The notes beneath the pieces are model-generated. The model was not told the DNA's origin. It saw only the letters and a list, made by a program, of their open reading frames with translations, and ran no database searches. The translations under genes were made by a program, and so were the position numbers. Source: Syngnathus acus (Eukaryota; Chordata; Actinopteri; Syngnathiformes; Syngnathidae). From it: a DNA stretch of 64,000 bases. The stretch spans positions 9,940,501 to 10,004,500 of the forward strand of contig NC_051101.1 of NCBI RefSeq assembly GCF_901709675.1. Direction: 5' to 3'. This document shows, piece after piece, positions 22,901-32,429 of this stretch (position 1 is the first letter of the stretch; the number at the start of each line of letters is the position of its first letter).

Positions 22901-25900
22901 AATAGATACAGACATGTTCACGTCACCTGCTTCAGAAAAACTCTTCAACAATTAAGAAAGAAGGTAAAATCGAAGCAAACAGTTGAACCCGACGACAAGA
23001 AACAGTTGACGACAAAGGGACAGAAAAATGTGAGCATAGAAAACAAATTGGAACAGTCTTATAAATGTGATGTATGTTCAGAGGTTTACCAGCAAGTGTC
23101 GGATCTCTACAACCATGTAAAGAAACATGAGTCTAAAATCACCGGCAAAATGATCAAGTACGAGACTTCAGTTTTGTCCAGTGAATCAAAGATTGCAGCT
23201 TTAGTGAAGCCAAAGACAGAGGAACCGGAGGACGATGGAAAATCAGACGACAATGTCAGTGTTTCCCTGAAAAAGACTGAGGAACTGGAGGACATTGGAA
23301 AACCAGCTGACCTCAGCGTTTCCCTGACTTGTTGGTATTGTGAAAAAACCTGTGAGACACAAGAGTCATTACAGAAACATGAGAGATGTCACAAAGGTGA
23401 AAAGCCATTCTACTGTCTCGACTGTGGAAGACAGTTCAAGAGAAGAGTCTACCTCATGGGTCACAAAGTTGTCCACCAGAGTGTCCAGTGCACACTTTGC
23501 ACAAAGACGCTTCCAAATGCCAGCAAACTTGTCCAGCATGTCAAGTTGCATCACAAAGGGGAAAGGTTTCCATGCCCCAACTGTCCAAGGCAGTTTTGGA
23601 ATCCTCCAGAGCTCCTTCAACATCTCTTTAATCATCAAAGGGATAGGAGGCCACCTCCCTTGAAAAGGGAAACACCCAAGTCCCTCAAATCCGATCAAGA
23701 GCCAATTGAACCAATGGCGCTGCAGTGTTCCCTTTGTAAAGAGGAATTTGATGACCCAAGGTCACTAAGGAAACACAGTCTTGAACACATATCTTCATGG
23801 TGTCGCTGTCCGTATTGCAATCAAAAGTTCAAAACCCATCGTTCTTTGCTACTTCACATGTACAGACATGCAGGGGCTAAACCGTATTCCTGTGATCAAT
23901 GTCGAAAACCTTTCTATCACAAACAAAGCCTGGAAATTCACAACAAAAGTTGTCCCCCCGGTCTGCAGACTCAAAACCAAGATCAATCCAGATCCACGCT
24001 GAAAAAATGTACAATTTGTTTCCGAGTCTTTATTAAGAAACATTGCTTCGTTGCTCACATGAACGGCCACAAGTTGAATACTCTGAAAGTCTGCACAAAC
24101 TGCGGGATGTACTTTGGTGGGAATAAATTAGGTAGTCATCGGCAAACATGCCTCCAGATGTCACAAGCCAACAATGTCTTATCTTCTAATGCCGATGCCT
24201 GTCAAACCACTCCACAGAAAAGTCAGACTGGAACACCATCCAAGTCCAGTGCGTCTAGGAATCCCAGTCTGCAGACTCAAAACCAAGATCAATCCAGATC
24301 CACGCTGAAAAAATGTACAATTTGTTTCCGAATCTTTCTTAAGAAACATCGCTTCGTTGCTCACATGAACGGCCACAAGTTGAATACTCTGAAAGTCTGC
24401 ACAAACTGCGGGATGTACTATGGTTGGAATAAATTAGGTAGTCATCAGCAAACATGCCTCCAGATGTCACAAGCCAACAATGTCTTATCTTCAAATGCCG
24501 ATGCCTGTCAAACCATTCCACAGAAAAGTCAAACTGGAACACTATCCAAGTCCAGTGCGTCTAGGAATCGTCCATTTAAGTGTCCAAACTGTCCATTGAG
24601 ATACAAGTTCAAATCAAAACTCTTACAGCACAGCGTTTCCCACACTCGTATACAACCATATGCATGTACACGTTGTGATGAACGATTTTCATCCAACATA
24701 TCGCGGTTGCGACATGAAGAGAACTGTAAAGTTCCCAAAGAAGAGGAGTCAAACATTCACGAAGAGACTTCACTAGAAATAACAGACACCCCTGCTCGTA
24801 TGGAGGAAGCACAGATAGTCCCGAAAAAAGCTGGAGATGAGTACAAATGCAAATTCTGCACAAAGACATTTGTGAAGCCACGGAGCCTGCGACGTCACAT
24901 ATTGACTCATAATGAAGTGAATCCATATCGCTGCAAAACCTGCGGAAGCTGCTTTTCAAGATATGATTATCTTAAGGTCCATCATGCTCATTGTAAAGGA
25001 AAACAATTGCAGTTGCAAATCTGCATTCCCAAAATCGGTTTGGATGATGTTGGCAAGGGCTGGAAAATCAGGGTCGGTGAACCAACGGAACAGCAGAACG
25101 GATTTCATTGTCATGTTTGTTCCAAGAGCCTACCAACTCAGTCTGGATTGTCCCGCCATGTCACACTATTCCATACTGTCAAATTGCATAAGTGCCGGCG
25201 TTGTGATTCAGCGTTCACTCATGAAAATTCTTTGAGATACCACAGGAGGCATAATAACTGCAAAAAAGTGGTGCAAAACCACGATTCTACTCCACCACAG
25301 GATAATCTACCATCACAAAATGTTAGCCACCCGCTCAGTGATGAAAAGTCCACACCCAGGTTCCAGTTGCATTCGAACTCAAAGCACAAATACGCTTGCA
25401 GTTACTGTCCCGGTACTTTTAAGACCAAGGGGCACTTACAGGTACACAGCCGTTGGCACACCGGCGAGAGACCGTATGTCTGTGATTGTGGCCTGCAATT
25501 CATCAGGAGTGACTACTTAAAACGTCATCGTCTGAAGTGCACGGTCAAACTTTGTAAAACATGTGGTGTAGCATTCCCACAAAAAGAACAGAAGGATCAT
25601 CAAAGAACTTGTACTTCAACATCAGGACAGTCAACAAAGAGGGAAGAAATCTCTCAAAGCCCTACGAAAGGCTTTTCATGTGCATATTGTTCTTCACGTT
25701 TTTCTTTATTTTCACAGCTTCAGGAACACTTTTTAAATGCCCACAAAGTGGAAACCAAGAATCCACCCGAGTCTACTGCTCCTCTTCAACATCTCCTATC
25801 AAACCTACCAGCCATCAAAGACGAAAAGCGCGACAAACAGCCCAACGAAGGTACAAATTTGACATGCAAACTAGATACTGAACTTGTCGGCGATGCTTCT

Positions 25901-28297
25901 GAAACATTCGTCTGCCCAGTCTGCAATCTGTCCTTTGAAAATAAAGCTGGACTAAAGGGTCATTCCCGTGTGCATTCAAATACGACCCCTTACAAATGCA
26001 AAATGTGCAACAAAGGCTTTTGGAAGAAAAAACATTTTCGCAATCACACCAGGAAATGCAGATTTGGATATTCCACTGAAATTGATACAGCTCAGAAACT
26101 GGAATCGCCTCTGAAAGCAGACCTTCACGAAACACTCCCCGAATCTATTCCCTCGTTCAAAGATGATGCAGGGACAGATACGGGAGTTTTGCAGGGAAAG
26201 TTCTCATGCAAAGATGATTTGAAGGAGTCTCTTCAAAACCCTAACAAAGATCAGGTGCAAAGCAGTGCAGACAAAGATAAAGTAGCTCAGTACCAATGTT
26301 CCGAGTGCAATATGAGCTTCACCGATGGTCTGATGCTGATCAGTCACCTTGAAGAACATGGGAGAGAAGAACAAGCAAATAAGAACATTAGCTGCTGCAA
26401 GTGTCGACGTGTTTATGCCAATGAAATCGATTTTGAAAAACATATGAGAGTTCACGGTTTGATTAAGAATTTCCTTTGCTCAATGTGTCCCAAGTCATTT
26501 TACACATCAACAGATTTGGAAGTCCACAAATCGTACCATGACCCAAACAGACCATTTCCATGTAAACTGTGTAATCACCGCTTTTGGTCCAGGCAGTCTC
26601 TTTGCTATCATTACAACGAAGAGCATCCTGACAATTCATTTCCCTGTTCTCACTGTAAAAAGACTTATGCCACCAAAAAGACTCTCCAAAGACACTTCAA
26701 AAAATGGCATCTCAAAGAACAAAAGAACTCGAGTCTTGAGCAGGAACCCGTTGTGCCCAATGAACGTGATGCTGATAAAAAAAGTAGCAGTGAGGAAAGT
26801 GACTCAGACTCTGCGCCTTACTTCCCGTGCCATGTATGTGGAAAAACATTCCCAACTTCAGAAAATCTGGAAGATCATCAAAAATGTCATCTGGGTGAAA
26901 AACCTCACGAATGTGCGGAATGTGGCAAATGTTTTTTCCAGTCCGCCCAATTGGAGCAGCACAAACGTATGCACAAGTCCGAGTTACAGTGTCAGGTTTG
27001 CGGAAGAGGATTTGTGTCCCACTTCCTCTTGCGAAATCACAAACATAGTCATGGCAAGAGTCGTCCACACCGTTGCTCCAGATGTCAACTCAGTTTCTCG
27101 GGAGCTTCCCAGTTAGCAGAACACATGTCTACGCACCGAGAAGAAAACTTTCCATGTGACATATGCAGCCAAGTGTTCCCCTCCAAGAGTAGTCGAGCTG
27201 AGCACAGAAAGGAACACACCATTTCAACCGAGCGCCCTTCACCTTTGCCTGAAAAGTTGCCTTCGTCCTCGGAAACTTGCCCGCCAAAGTTCAAAACCTT
27301 GAAATACCGTTGTGGTTTATGTAACGAGCGCTTCAAAAACCCAGAGGACATCGCAGAGCATGGTTGCCAGGGATCCAAAGAACGCCGCTATTCCTGTCCT
27401 GATTGCGATAAACATTTTCCACACTCATCCCAGCTGAAACAGCATAGAATCATCCATCAAAAGTCAACGGCTAATATCCAATATTTATGTAATCACTGTA
27501 ATACCACATATTCCTCCCTTGAGGACTTCCAGAAACATATGAAAGTCCATAAAAATGAGATCCCTTTACCTGCAACTGCTAATCATTATAATGCGAAGAA
27601 CACCACCGTTCCTGTTCATACTTCCAATGCGCTGAAATGCAAAGTTTGCAGCATGGCCTTTTGGTCCCAAAATGACCTTGACAAACATGTGGAGGAACAT
27701 CATACATCTCTTTCAGCGTTTCAATGCAACGGATGTAATAAGAGATTTGGGACAATTGATGCTTTTGACCAGCACCCCTGTGCCCGTAAGCAGCAAGAAA
27801 GTAACCATCAGCAGGTTTCGCAGGAGGAAGAAATTGATGTCACTGTCGAGGATTCGCACTATTGTAGCAATTGCGCAATGCAGTTTCCTTCAAAAAGTCT
27901 TCTCTTGGAGCATCAAAACAAAGTGCACTTAAAGGAGAAACAATTCAAATGCAAGTATTGCGCAAAATATTTCGCCAACATCCATTCCCTTAAAAGGCAT
28001 AAGCTCAACGTGCACAAAGAGTCAAAGCAAAGCAAGCTGAAATGTCCTCACTGCTCTTCTCAATTCGACAAAGCTCAAGATCTTTCATTACACATGAGAA
28101 TGCATGCTGAACATCAAGTTGGACAGCACCGCTGTGATATGTGCTACAAATCGTTTACACACGCTTCTCAGCTTTTGCGCCATCAAGAAAGCCATGTGGG
28201 CCAAATTGTGTATGAATGCACTGAATGCGATAAGGCCTTTGCTTTTCCTCATCTGCTGGAAGAGCATCAACGGACGCATGCTGAGCTTACAAAATAA
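19949..28297 (+). CDS. Giant poly-zinc-finger protein (2782 aa, about 50 modules)
   Basis: One uninterrupted 8.3-kb exon. Residues 1 to ~690 form an acidic, Ser/Thr/Asn-rich, probably disordered region with no known domain. A short QPVVLLNK box at ~688 leads into the first of about 50 zinc-finger modules that fill the rest. At least twelve modules end in Cys instead of His (C2HC), often alternating with ordinary C2H2 modules, for example HMNGH followed by SHRQTC. One module opens Cys-x-Cys (YVCDCGLQF). TGEKP-type linkers are rare, so long contiguous DNA contact is not assured; some fingers may bind RNA or protein. A 102-residue segment is tandemly duplicated. It is probably nuclear. No KRAB, SCAN or BTB domain was seen. 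The start at 19949 follows a uORF. Poly(A) signal at 28783. I do not recognise a one-to-one named orthologue. Confidence 0.88.
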   Translation: MTHEWDSYFQTVTPLSSESKMLRTSEPEGSLAQHIETFVGQHEFSNSLASHAASATDSTFDTNYYSTSSVGNSTSDCAYENYYRETPWQTDDQLVFKDTSLRCEDAEIKDVAMNGLSSSGPLTSSYSAELQRLRPNCELLASSLLEDFSDVSSCSDTEVNKTEPCKFINSPTRQPRTDSPSKRSPSEWLFSQPENVTFANEIKTICPSSPKLIALQNTPECLQGINKSVVENGNCNTVQNESSAISTCERDTIENCNDKDGLPTQGDTNVECNQIEGCYSDISVSDSENMTSMEDQPDDLKEHTTATPECTKTSNEKMEDNNGLEKEKVDIKESWPQENEVNDNPNVIRQQKVNMTSVEEDCNAVHQYQDKELASLGEETSKIPEQANIEFSTVHDESMEIDNLLPDMEIKWQDMEMKPGTSQILDSPESHSNNAICEPVECTNLLEHKCQDSGSCSPLSENQPPQNVIPDNICSPVNDGHLSLCSNSDTSPDPNTLGTDTNLASVNSGTSNITINPEVDQIADLIQKPRSSTDTNICDKEETVCSQEDNRTSCKNSDATNLDVKNDFSKDIKPFSQQNDLSKVCYSNKDDHSGENMPPSSKNPLEISMLAEQEHGSASLEEMDTCQEENLILGEQCGEPLVKKPSSDTESMKCEEKCIVQPNANSMDEPEEQGTALLSSLQMRKRLQPVVLLNKMNPAISKSYQCALCQQITLNVDHLIEHHHHQHSEQIFYFCKTSNQYLTSNERADKQLGCKTEELRLPSEFTQRKRKVLHCRICKITFSKLILYVKHMRCHTGKTPYKCDGCGLYFAQSSSLKTHKSVPGRCRKFKPENPDAKSSDPEVIKRGEQLENPSQWCVNLFDIRKANVCLYCGNQYATLKKVNKHIYRTHKAKPIGVWQSPTSMKITKRRKVTPWKIHLGKTENLENEMTSKHKCPLCSRFFMYSSNRDRHLRDCVRIAISGGKGKVGNRYSCPLCHTTFTQPSNRYRHVHVTCFRKTLQQLRKKVKSKQTVEPDDKKQLTTKGQKNVSIENKLEQSYKCDVCSEVYQQVSDLYNHVKKHESKITGKMIKYETSVLSSESKIAALVKPKTEEPEDDGKSDDNVSVSLKKTEELEDIGKPADLSVSLTCWYCEKTCETQESLQKHERCHKGEKPFYCLDCGRQFKRRVYLMGHKVVHQSVQCTLCTKTLPNASKLVQHVKLHHKGERFPCPNCPRQFWNPPELLQHLFNHQRDRRPPPLKRETPKSLKSDQEPIEPMALQCSLCKEEFDDPRSLRKHSLEHISSWCRCPYCNQKFKTHRSLLLHMYRHAGAKPYSCDQCRKPFYHKQSLEIHNKSCPPGLQTQNQDQSRSTLKKCTICFRVFIKKHCFVAHMNGHKLNTLKVCTNCGMYFGGNKLGSHRQTCLQMSQANNVLSSNADACQTTPQKSQTGTPSKSSASRNPSLQTQNQDQSRSTLKKCTICFRIFLKKHRFVAHMNGHKLNTLKVCTNCGMYYGWNKLGSHQQTCLQMSQANNVLSSNADACQTIPQKSQTGTLSKSSASRNRPFKCPNCPLRYKFKSKLLQHSVSHTRIQPYACTRCDERFSSNISRLRHEENCKVPKEEESNIHEETSLEITDTPARMEEAQIVPKKAGDEYKCKFCTKTFVKPRSLRRHILTHNEVNPYRCKTCGSCFSRYDYLKVHHAHCKGKQLQLQICIPKIGLDDVGKGWKIRVGEPTEQQNGFHCHVCSKSLPTQSGLSRHVTLFHTVKLHKCRRCDSAFTHENSLRYHRRHNNCKKVVQNHDSTPPQDNLPSQNVSHPLSDEKSTPRFQLHSNSKHKYACSYCPGTFKTKGHLQVHSRWHTGERPYVCDCGLQFIRSDYLKRHRLKCTVKLCKTCGVAFPQKEQKDHQRTCTSTSGQSTKREEISQSPTKGFSCAYCSSRFSLFSQLQEHFLNAHKVETKNPPESTAPLQHLLSNLPAIKDEKRDKQPNEGTNLTCKLDTELVGDASETFVCPVCNLSFENKAGLKGHSRVHSNTTPYKCKMCNKGFWKKKHFRNHTRKCRFGYSTEIDTAQKLESPLKADLHETLPESIPSFKDDAGTDTGVLQGKFSCKDDLKESLQNPNKDQVQSSADKDKVAQYQCSECNMSFTDGLMLISHLEEHGREEQANKNISCCKCRRVYANEIDFEKHMRVHGLIKNFLCSMCPKSFYTSTDLEVHKSYHDPNRPFPCKLCNHRFWSRQSLCYHYNEEHPDNSFPCSHCKKTYATKKTLQRHFKKWHLKEQKNSSLEQEPVVPNERDADKKSSSEESDSDSAPYFPCHVCGKTFPTSENLEDHQKCHLGEKPHECAECGKCFFQSAQLEQHKRMHKSELQCQVCGRGFVSHFLLRNHKHSHGKSRPHRCSRCQLSFSGASQLAEHMSTHREENFPCDICSQVFPSKSSRAEHRKEHTISTERPSPLPEKLPSSSETCPPKFKTLKYRCGLCNERFKNPEDIAEHGCQGSKERRYSCPDCDKHFPHSSQLKQHRIIHQKSTANIQYLCNHCNTTYSSLEDFQKHMKVHKNEIPLPATANHYNAKNTTVPVHTSNALKCKVCSMAFWSQNDLDKHVEEHHTSLSAFQCNGCNKRFGTIDAFDQHPCARKQQESNHQQVSQEEEIDVTVEDSHYCSNCAMQFPSKSLLLEHQNKVHLKEKQFKCKYCAKYFANIHSLKRHKLNVHKESKQSKLKCPHCSSQFDKAQDLSLHMRMHAEHQVGQHRCDMCYKSFTHASQLLRHQESHVGQIVYECTECDKAFAFPHLLEEHQRTHAELTK
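23961..24572 (+). repeat. In-frame 306-bp tandem duplication inside the giant gene
   Basis: GTCTGCAGACTCAAAACC occurs at 23961 and again at 24267, and the sequence between repeats almost base for base. The period is 306 bp (102 codons), so frame is kept. Each unit encodes one C2H2 finger (CTICFR...HMNGH) and one C2HC finger (CTNCGMY...TC) plus a Ser/Gln-rich linker. The few differences (for example Cys/Arg, Gly/Trp, Arg/Gln, Pro/Leu) indicate a fairly recent event. Confidence 0.95.
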
Positions 28298-28782
28298 TAC
28301 TCAATGCATAACATCTACTCCTTCAATAACATCTGATTGGGCCTTCAAAAAACACCACATCCTATTTGGCTCAGGACCTCAGAACTTGTAAATAAATATA
28401 TATTCTACTATTGGACTTTGTAAAGATACAAAGGTTCTTGATGATTGTTCATATACTAGACTGTACACTGATTCTCTCATTTTGAACTCTAAAAATGTAT
28501 ATTGTTAAAAAGTGATTTAGTATTTTTGAAGTTTCAAAAGCTTTATTTTCAAGACCTTGGAATTGTTTTTAGTCTGCTCTGTTGACGACTAGGACGTCGT
28601 TGTATGCCGGGTCATGTTTTTGTATATACTTTTGTGTTTTTGTTTGCTTAAATTTGAAGAAACTCTCCTTCATTACACAAATGGTCCAAATAATTTATGT
28701 CCTGAACATGTTTATTGGATTTTGTTTACTGACTCAACAGGACATTCTATTTGACTTGTCTATACCACTTCTAGAGGTGAAA

Positions 28783-28788
28783 AATAAA
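28783..28788 (+). terminator. Poly(A) signal of the giant gene
   Basis: AATAAA lies about 490 bases past the stop codon and is followed by T/G-rich sequence. An earlier AATAAA lies near 28392. This is the stronger candidate for the main 3' end, but both may be used. Confidence 0.5.
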
Positions 28789-28869
28789 TGTTGATTTGTC
28801 ATGAGAATTTTTGCTTCATTTGACCAAATAGTTCTCAATGTAAAATGTGGGTTGTCATTTTGGACCCCT

Positions 28870-29014
28870 ATCCAGCATGTTTTAGATATCTCGCTTCTCC
28901 AACACACATGATTCAAATGATCAGCTCATCAGCAACATCTGAGAAGCCTGTTAATGATCATGATCATTTCAATCGGGTGTGTTAGAGCAGCAGGGCTTCT
29001 AAAACCTGCAGGAT
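28870..29014. mobile_element. Palindromic MITE-like fish repeat
   Basis: The left arm CCAACACACATGATTCAAAT and the right arm, as reverse complement CTAACACACCCGATTGAAAT, pair over about 70 bases each. The outer parts (GTTTTAGATATC / GTTTTAGAAGCC) also match. The centre is near 28945. The near-palindromic design without an ORF is typical of a non-autonomous DNA transposon. Confidence 0.75.
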
Positions 29015-29159
29015 AGGAGCGTGTCAGAAAGGGGAAGCAGTGGACTGTCGGATTCTGCTAACCTTGACCTGGGATGTTGAGTTAAATGAGAATGCTTGAA
29101 GACCAATTCCTCCAACACACCTTTCTTCTCCAGGGTTAGGGTGAGGTCAGCTCTCATGT

Positions 29160-29885
29160 CCCATCCATCTTCTTCCACTTATCAGGGGTCGGGTTGCGGG
29201 GACAGCATCTTTAGGAGGGACTCCCAGACTTCCCTCTCCCCAGCCACTTCGTCCAGCTCATCCCGGGGGATCCCAAGGCGTTCCCAGGCCAGCTGAGAGA
29301 CATAGTCTCTCCAGCGCATCCTGGGTCGTCCACGGGGTCTCCTGCCGGTGGGACATGTACGGAACACCTCCCCAGGGAGGCATCTAGGAGGCGTCTTGGT
29401 GAGATGCCCGAGCCACCTCATATGGCTCCTCTCAACGTGGAGGAGCAGCGGCTCTACTCCGAGTCTCTCCCGGATGACCGAGCTTCTCGCCCTATCTCTA
29501 AGGGAGAGCCCGGACACCCTGCGGCGGAAACTCATTTCGGCCGCTTGTATCCGGGATCTTGTTCTTTTGGTCACGACCCATGGCTCGTGACCATAGGTGA
29601 AGGTAGGAGCGTAGATCGACCGGTAAATTGAGAGCTTGCCTTTTGGCTCAGCTCGCTCTTCACCACGACGGACCGGTACAGAGTCCGCATTACAGCCGAC
29701 GCTGCATCGATCCGCCTGTCGAGCTCACGCTCCATCCTGCCCTCGCTCGTAAACAAAACCCCAAGGTACTTGAACTCCTCCACTTGGGGCAGGATCTCAT
29801 CCCCGATCCGGAGAGGGCATTCCACCCTTTTCTGACTGAGGACCATGGACTCAGATTTGGAGGTGCTGATCTGTCTCTCCTGTCC
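29160..29885 (-). mobile_element. 3' fragment of an RTE-like LINE
   Basis: On the minus strand, 29846-29571 encodes the end of the reverse transcriptase (EFKYLGVLFTSEGRMERELD, then RIDAASAVMRTLYRSVV). Then 29574-29182 encodes the C-terminal region (MRWLGHLTK, then GRRPRGRPRMRWRDY). The tail ends in GATGGATGG, the usual 3' tail of this family. A frame break near 29575 separates the two parts. It is 5'-truncated and far better preserved than the plus-strand relative at 16.1-18.5 kb. Confidence 0.85.
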
Positions 29886-30400
29886 CTGTGTTTGGAATCA
29901 CCAAGCTGGCAAAGGCTGGGGGTGGGTGAGATTTGCCAAAATTTCCTAAAGGTAGTTTTTCTTGTGGGGTTGTCCCGATTAACACACCTTGAAGAAATGT
30001 CAACATCGGGAACTGTGGCTATGGCAGACTGGGGTGGTGCCCCCCTCCCCCTTTTAAGAAAAGGGACCAGAGGGGGTTTTCCAACTACAGGCGGATCACA
30101 ATCCTCACCCCTTTAGAGTCTCCAACAAGCATGTTTTATGATATGAGGGAGGGAACCAGAGTACCTGGGGAGTAAAAAGCTTCTGCATGTGGGGGAGGGG
30201 ATCGGGCCAACAAAGACAAACCCAAGTCGAGACTTAATACCAAAACCTCAGAACTGTGGGGTGCGTCAGTACTGCCCCCATTTGTGCATAAGGAAGTGAA
30301 ATGGTTCCCTTCGGAACACGACACACATACCATCAGTATTTGTGTACTGACGTGGCTAGTCGACTGACTGGGTTCTGCACAGTGCAGTATTTGGCGGTTG
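29886..30400. other. Intergenic, probably further decayed LINE sequence
   Basis: Fragments such as GGCAGACTGGGGTGGTGCCCC and GGGACCAGAGGG resemble the LINE reverse-transcriptase region in decayed plus-strand orientation, so this may be an older insertion. No gene is supported. Confidence 0.35.
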
Positions 30401-30712
30401 GGAGAGCTTCCTGAGGAGCCACGTGACCATGATTTCCAGGGGCAGAGGCGTTTTCACTGCAGGCGTGCCTACTGCGCATGCGCACATGTCGAGGCTGCTC
30501 GACCCCGCAGCTGGACTACTCGCTTTCTTCTGGTTCTCCTGCACCTACTCGTCCTCTTCCTCTTGGCACATATTCACATTTGTTGGAGGCTGAAGAGCGT
30601 TTCCAAGAGCTCACGCATCTGCGCGGCCAGATGTCTCCGGATCCACGCAGCGGTTGTAGCTATCCTTTTGTGCCCACGTCAAAGGCTTCGGACACCAGGC
30701 TTTTGTGACAAG
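30401..30712 (+). promoter_or_regulatory. Probable promoter and first exon of ZNF-2
   Basis: A CpG-rich patch containing GCGCATGCGCAC, a near-NRF1 palindrome, is followed by sequence ending GACAAG at 30712 directly before a GTAAGG donor. Spliced to the acceptor at 32416 it gives a leader whose frames all stop before the ATG at 32430, so the exon is non-coding for ZNF-2. The transcription start is inferred. Confidence 0.45.
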
Positions 30713-31639
30713 GTAAGGGTTTAAACGAACCAGGAAAAAAAAAAAAAAACTCCGAAGAGAAGACCGTGGAAGCTTGCCCGCCAATATCCGTTGTTTGTGT
30801 GGCCTCTCACGGGAGCATGGCCAGTCACCACCCCTCGCTTTAATGCCCCCCCGGAGGACCTTCCCGTTCGCGGCTTTTCATGAAGCACGTCATTTTTAAA
30901 GCTCGCCAAACCATACCATGTGTAGAATATGATAGCATAACTGTTAGTGAAGTAGCCGAAATGGATCTCAAGCCGTTTTAGCATTAGCTTAGCCTGCATA
31001 TTCATTCGTATGTGTTTTCAAAGGTATTGACCATGACTCCTGTACACATCAGTTGCCTTTTATGTTTTGATTTGAATCTCCGTGCACATCGTGTATTATG
31101 CATTTAAAGTCAACACGAGCTCAAGTTGAAAAAGAAGCTAATCAAATGAGGGGTGTGTTTAAAAAAATAAAAAAAAAACTCTTGGCACATAGAAGGCGCT
31201 AAAACAGTTTATCAATACAAGCAAGGCTGCAAACTGAATTTATTGAACATGAATATCGAAGTAATTGAACAATAGGAGGTTTGAGTGATGGTAGCACAGC
31301 CTTTTATTATTAAAAAAAATAGGGGGTTTTTTCTCCACATAGTTACCCCACTGATGTTTAAAGGAACAGTGTGTATGTTTTGAATTTTCCTGTTAATTCA
31401 TAAAGACATAATTAATTCTGGCAAAATGTGAAATCACATCAATTGACATTATCTATTTTATCTATCTTCAATCTAATTGAGATCCAGTAATTGGTAATTA
31501 TATTTTATGAGTCCTCACTGTACAGAACGCTGACATGTGTCATTGCCATCTTTATGCAGCCAATCACAAATTTGTTGGATCAATAACTATGTGTAACCAA
31601 TCTATCACACTTTGTCACTCGAGGAAATACGAGAAAACG
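30713..31639. other. Probable first intron of ZNF-2
   Basis: AT-rich sequence with A/T runs. No feature beyond homopolymers is visible. Confidence 0.4.
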
Positions 31640-32340
31640 TTTGTGATGCTACTGCTACTGAGAAAATTGATGGCAGGCCTGGTGGATAAAGCCGTTTGTG
31701 AGTATGTTGGTGCAGGAGCGGAACGTTCTGTACCTCTTCCCAGAGGGCAGGAGGTTGTTGTCGCTGCCTCATCTGGTCCGAAAATCGACCTCCTTCCTGT
31801 TCGTTTCATCAACCTTAGTAATGAGACCCACTAGTGTTGTACCGTCTATGGTTGGCGTGGTGGGTCATTGTGCAGTCATGTGTCAGCAGGGTACAGAGCA
31901 GAGTACTGAGCACACAGCCTTGGGTGGGGGATGTGTTCAGGGTCAATGCTGCTTGAAATGGTGTTGCCAAGCCGTACTGCCTCTGAATGAGGAAGTCTTA
32001 ACAACCAGGGACAGAGAGAGGTGCTGATCTCCAGCTTGTGCAGTTTGCTGATGAGTTGTGGTATTATGGTGTTGAATATTGAAGGCAGTGCTATCGGATG
32101 ATAGTCGTTGAAGCAGGATTGAGCAGATTTCTTTGACACTGGTATGATGGTGGTGGTTTTGAAGAGTGATGGAACAATGGCAAGACATCAGTGAAGACAT
32201 CCTTAAGCTCCTCTGCGCAGTCCTTCAGCACATGACCTGGGTTGCCATCTGGTCTTGTTGCTTTGCGGGGGTTGATTTTGGCAAGAGTCCTCTTCACCAT
32301 GGAGAGGCGCCGAGTCTAGTTCTGAGCAGGGGGAGGGGTC
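31640..32340 (-). mobile_element. Decayed L2/CR1-group LINE fragment
   Basis: The minus strand reads KINPRKATRPDGNPGHVLKD, then FNDYHPIALPSI, across frames. These match the reverse-transcriptase motifs (family NP.KA.GPDGIP.R.LK and DYRP.ALT) of L2-like non-LTR elements. Frameshifts separate the motifs. It sits in the probable first intron of ZNF-2 and produces a false N-terminal extension of that ORF. Confidence 0.75.
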
Positions 32341-32429
32341 TGATTGATGATGATTTGTGGAATATAAAATATGGAGTTGTGCGGTATCCAACCACGTGTC
32401 TGTGTTTTATTTACAGGAACCAACAATCC

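Noticed and set aside
32166-32429. 88-codon N-terminal extension of ZNF-2
   Set aside because: The stretch is antisense LINE plus intron, and a strong acceptor at 32416 interrupts it.
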